From the NCBI GenBank assembly GCA_946544695.1, contig CAMNMO010000122.1, forward strand, positions 1 through 7,926: a DNA stretch of 7,926 nt, in the 5' to 3' direction. Position 1 is the first letter of the stretch; every line of letters starts with the position of its first letter. This document shows positions 5,605 through 7,926 of this stretch, in pieces. A program made the position numbers and the translations under genes. This DNA comes from an uncultured Ruminococcus sp. GTDB lineage: Bacteria; Bacillota; Clostridia; Oscillospirales; Ruminococcaceae. The notes under the pieces are model-generated. The model was not told where the DNA came from, did no database searches, and saw nothing but the letters and a program-made list of their open reading frames with translations.

Positions 5605-5622
5605 ATGCATAAAAATATGCAT
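5605..5622. repeat. 18-bp dyad ATGCATA-AAAA-TATGCAT
   Basis: A perfect 7-bp inverted repeat with a 4-bp A spacer, about 30 bp upstream of the -35, in an AT-rich stretch that may also act as an UP-like element. No known operator was recognised. Confidence 0.45.
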
Positions 5623-5653
5623 GCAAGTTTGTGAATTAATTTTTTTAAAATGC

Positions 5654-5682
5654 TTGAAAAGAATGACGAAATAATGTATAAT
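5654..5682 (+). promoter_or_regulatory. Promoter of the NuoE/NuoF (HydC/HydB) operon
   Basis: TTGAAA (5654-5659, 5 of 6 matches) and a perfect TATAAT (5677-5682) with a 17-bp spacer. The expected start is near 5689, giving a 5' leader of about 118 nt. AT-rich sequence lies directly upstream. Confidence 0.85.
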
Positions 5683-5688
5683 AATAAT

Positions 5689-5806
5689 GTTAGTTATGCG
5701 TTAATAATGGGGCATATACGCACTTATATGACCCATGCCGACAGGCGTATGCATAACGCATGATCAGTATATTTTGTTATGCAGAAAATTATAAGGAGGT
5801 TATTTT
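5689..5806 (+). promoter_or_regulatory. Structured 5' leader of the hydC-type operon
   Basis: The predicted leader holds a hairpin ATGGG/CCCAT plus CATATA/TATATG (5707-5736, loop CGCACT, one G-A mismatch) enclosed by an 8-bp helix ATGCGTTA (5696-5703) with TAACGCAT (5754-5761). GCATAAC (5751-5757) overlaps that helix and can instead pair with GTTATGC at 5776-5782, just before the ribosome binding site AAGGAGG (5793-5799). The two arrangements exclude each other. No T-tract is present, so any control would more likely act on translation or RNA stability than through termination. I recognise no known riboswitch class. Confidence 0.45.
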
Positions 5807-6298
5807 ATGACTGAGAAAACCGTTATTCCTTTTCAGGGTACTCCTGAGCAGGAGGCACAGCTTAAGGAAGTCATTGCAAAGCACCATGACCAGCCCGGTG
5901 GACTGATGCCTACATTGCAGGAGGCTCAGGGGATCTACGGCTATCTTCCTATCGAGGTCCAGAAGATGATCGCTGACGGACTGGGCGTATCACTGTCGGA
6001 GGTATTCGGCGTTGCTACGTTCTACAGCCAGTTCTCACTTACCCCCAAGGGCAAGCACAGGATCAGTGTCTGTCTCGGTACTGCCTGCTATGTTAAGGGC
6101 TCTGATAAGATACTGGAGGCCGTTGAGGCTAAGCTGGGTATAAAGAGCGGTGAGTGCACTGCTGACGGCATGTTCTCCATTGATTCCTGCCGCTGCGTAG
6201 GTGCTTGCGGTCTTGCGCCCGTTATGCTCGTAGATGAAGACGTTTACGGCAAGCTGAAGCCCAATCAGGTCGCTAAGATCCTGGATAGCTATAAGTAA
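5807..6298 (+). CDS. nuoE: NuoE/HydC-type [2Fe-2S] subunit of an NAD(P)H-linked oxidoreductase
   Basis: A 163-residue thioredoxin-like [2Fe-2S] protein of the 24-kDa (NuoE) family. The cluster ligands are Cys89 and Cys94 (CLGTAC, CX4C) and Cys130 and Cys134 (CVGAC, CX3C); Cys128 is additional. The N-terminal helical part (about 15-75) contains the family pattern from GGLMPTLQEAQGIYGYLP to VFGVATFYSQF. In complex I this subunit sits beside NuoF. Here, followed directly by a NuoF homologue that has its own N-terminal [2Fe-2S] domain, it is more likely HydC of an electron-bifurcating [FeFe] hydrogenase (HydABC/Hnd type), or the equivalent subunit of an NAD-linked formate dehydrogenase. The start has AAGGAGG 7 nt upstream. 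The next gene begins 14 nt after the stop. Cytosolic. Confidence 0.93.
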   Translation: MTEKTVIPFQGTPEQEAQLKEVIAKHHDQPGGLMPTLQEAQGIYGYLPIEVQKMIADGLGVSLSEVFGVATFYSQFSLTPKGKHRISVCLGTACYVKGSDKILEAVEAKLGIKSGECTADGMFSIDSCRCVGACGLAPVMLVDEDVYGKLKPNQVAKILDSYK

Positions 6299-6312
6299 GG
6301 AGGTAAGGCAGT

Positions 6313-7926
6313 ATGACTATTGAAGAACTGAACAAAATAAAAGCCGCCAAGGCTGATATAGTTAAAGTCAGAACGATAATCGCTGAGGAGGGCGAAAAGC
6401 TCGCCAAGGAAACAGGCTACCGCAAGCAGGTACTGGTATGCGGCGGTACAGGCTGCCAGTCCTCACATTCTATGGACGTTCTGAAGGCACTGAAGGACGA
6501 GCTGGCTGCAAAGGGCATAGCTGATGAAGTTCTTGTTGTAAGAACAGGCTGCTTCGGCCTTTGCTCACTGGGTCCTATCGTTATCGTATACCCCGAGGGC
6601 GCATTCTATGCACAGGCTACTCCCGAGGGCATCAAGAGAATAGTTGACGAGCATCTGGTAAACGGCGATATCTGCAAGGATCTGCTGTATAAGGAGACCG
6701 TTCACGAAGATGGCTCGATAATCTCCCTGTATGAGACAAACTTTTACAGAAAGCAGAAGAGAATAGCACTGAGAAACTGCGGCGTTATCGACCCCGAGGA
6801 TATCGAGGAGTACATAGCTACCGACGGTTATCAGGCACTGTATAAGGTACTCGATTCCATGACTCCCGATGAGGTAGTTAACGAAGTTCTCGAGTCAGGT
6901 ATCAGAGGCAGAGGCGGCGCAGGCTTCCCCACAGGCAGAAAGTGGATGTTCACTAAGGACGCTCCCGGTGATGTCAAGTACGTTGCATGTAATGCAGACG
7001 AAGGCGACCCCGGCGCATTCATGGACAGATCCATTCTGGAGGGCGACCCCCACGCTGTTATCGAGGCTATGACCATCGCTTCTTACGCAGTAGGCGCTCA
7101 TCAGGGCTACGTTTATGTAAGAGCTGAGTACCCCGTTGCCGTTCACAGACTCCAGATCGCTCTGGATCAGGCAAGAGAGTACGGTCTGCTTGGCAAGAAC
7201 ATACTGGGCAAGGGCCACGATTTCGATATCGAGATCAGACTGGGCGCAGGTGCGTTCGTCTGCGGTGAGGAGACCGCACTGCTGACCTCCATCGAGGGCA
7301 ACAGAGGTGAGCCTCGTCCGAGACCTCCTTTCCCTGCTGTAAAGGGTCTGTTCGGCAAGCCCACACTGCTCAACAACGTTGAGACTTATGCTAATATAGC
7401 ACAGATCATCAGAAAGGGTGCAAGCTGGTACAATGCAATGGGTACCGAGAAGTCCAAGGGTACTAAGGTATTCGCACTGGGCGGAAAGATCACCAACGTT
7501 GGTCTGGTTGAGATACCTATGGGTACAACACTGCGTGAGATCATCGAAGAGATCGGCGGCGGCATACCCGAAGGCAAGGCATTCAAGGCTGCGCAGACAG
7601 GCGGTCCTTCGGGCGGCTGTATCCCTGCACAGCACATAGATACTCCCATAGATTACGAAAGCCTGGCAGCTCTGGGCTCCATGATGGGTTCGGGCGGACT
7701 TATCGTAATGGACGAGGACAACTGCATGGTTGACGTATCCAAGTTCTACCTCAATTTCACCGTGGACGAGTCCTGCGGTAAGTGCACTCCCTGCCGTGTC
7801 GGCACAAGAAAGCTCCTGCAGCTGCTGGAGAAGATCACTGACGGCAAGGGCGAGATGGAAGACCTGGAGAAGATACAGGATCTGGCTACACACATGAAGA
7901 CTTCTTCTCTGTGCGCACTGGGTCAG
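6313..7926 (+). CDS. nuoF: NuoF/HydB-type flavoprotein subunit (3' end outside window)
   Basis: The frame is open for 538 codons to the window edge. Domains in order: an N-terminal thioredoxin-like [2Fe-2S] domain with Cys43, Cys48, Cys80 and Cys84 (CGGTGC and CFGLC); the NuoF core with FMN/NADH-binding GRGGAGFPTGRKW (199-211), NADEGDPGAFMDR (227-239) and GAGAFVCGEETAL (311-323); an SLBB-like region (about 385-465); and the [4Fe-4S] motif ESCGKCTPCRVG with Cys488, Cys491, Cys494 and later Cys534. The extra N-terminal domain distinguishes HydB/HndC from plain NuoF. HydB proteins usually end with a C-terminal 2[4Fe-4S] ferredoxin domain, which would lie beyond the window. It oxidises or reduces NAD(H) and is the likely site of flavin-based bifurcation in HydABC. 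Ribosome binding site AAGGAGG (6297-6303) overlaps the preceding stop. AGA is used for 18 of 22 Arg codons, suggesting high expression. Confidence 0.93.
   Translation, partial: MTIEELNKIKAAKADIVKVRTIIAEEGEKLAKETGYRKQVLVCGGTGCQSSHSMDVLKALKDELAAKGIADEVLVVRTGCFGLCSLGPIVIVYPEGAFYAQATPEGIKRIVDEHLVNGDICKDLLYKETVHEDGSIISLYETNFYRKQKRIALRNCGVIDPEDIEEYIATDGYQALYKVLDSMTPDEVVNEVLESGIRGRGGAGFPTGRKWMFTKDAPGDVKYVACNADEGDPGAFMDRSILEGDPHAVIEAMTIASYAVGAHQGYVYVRAEYPVAVHRLQIALDQAREYGLLGKNILGKGHDFDIEIRLGAGAFVCGEETALLTSIEGNRGEPRPRPPFPAVKGLFGKPTLLNNVETYANIAQIIRKGASWYNAMGTEKSKGTKVFALGGKITNVGLVEIPMGTTLREIIEEIGGGIPEGKAFKAAQTGGPSGGCIPAQHIDTPIDYESLAALGSMMGSGGLIVMDEDNCMVDVSKFYLNFTVDESCGKCTPCRVGTRKLLQLLEKITDGKGEMEDLEKIQDLATHMKTSSLCALGQ

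Noticed and set aside
5480..5710. Rex (redox repressor) operator upstream of the hydC-type gene
   Set aside because: TGTTAA and TTAAC half-sites occur, but no pair has the TTGTTAA-N4-TTAACAA arrangement.
6895..7893. Minus-strand open frame of 332 codons
   Set aside because: It is antisense to the NuoF/HydB-type gene with all its cofactor motifs; the frame is open because of codon bias.

Overview
The window looks like chromosomal DNA of a Gram-positive anaerobe of the class Clostridia, most likely a Ruminococcus (R. albus-like). This is inferred from the S-box (SAM-I) leader on metK, near-perfect SigA-type promoters with 17-bp spacers, strong AGGAGG ribosome binding sites, tRNA genes that lack an encoded CCA, and a HydC/HydB-type gene pair typical of electron-bifurcating [FeFe] hydrogenases. 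No database search was possible, so the genus is an inference.

Layout. (1) 1-2015, plus strand: the 3' part of a zinc-dependent phospholipase C-like gene, a small three-helix membrane protein of unknown function, and, 3 nt after it, a D-2-hydroxyacid dehydrogenase. (2) 2020-2049: a terminator hairpin shared by two convergent genes. (3) 2074-3541, minus strand: metK with its complete control region of SigA promoter, SAM-I aptamer, antiterminator/terminator, and a ribosome binding site held in the loop of a perfect hairpin. (4) 3746-4166, plus strand: a consensus promoter, tRNA-Gly(UCC), tRNA-Arg(UCU) and tRNA-His(GUG), then two tandem terminators. (5) 4386-5171, plus strand: a monocistronic cytidylate kinase-like gene with an inverted repeat over its -35 region and a strong terminator. 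(6) 5172-5806: about 630 nt without a convincing gene. The first half looks like non-coding or decayed sequence; the second half is a dense control region with several dyads, a promoter and a structured 118-nt leader. (7) 5807 to the window end, plus strand: NuoE/HydC-type and NuoF/HydB-type subunits, the second cut by the window edge.

How it fits together. Most of the window is housekeeping: SAM synthesis under SAM feedback, tRNA supply, nucleotide metabolism, and the diaphorase half of an NADH-linked hydrogenase that disposes of fermentation electrons. I do not see a defence system, mobile element, CRISPR array or clearly new multigene system. The most interesting material is regulatory: the metK ribosome-binding-site hairpin, the repeated AACTAAC/GTTAGTT motif upstream of the hydrogenase-type operon, and that operon's leader with alternative pairings.
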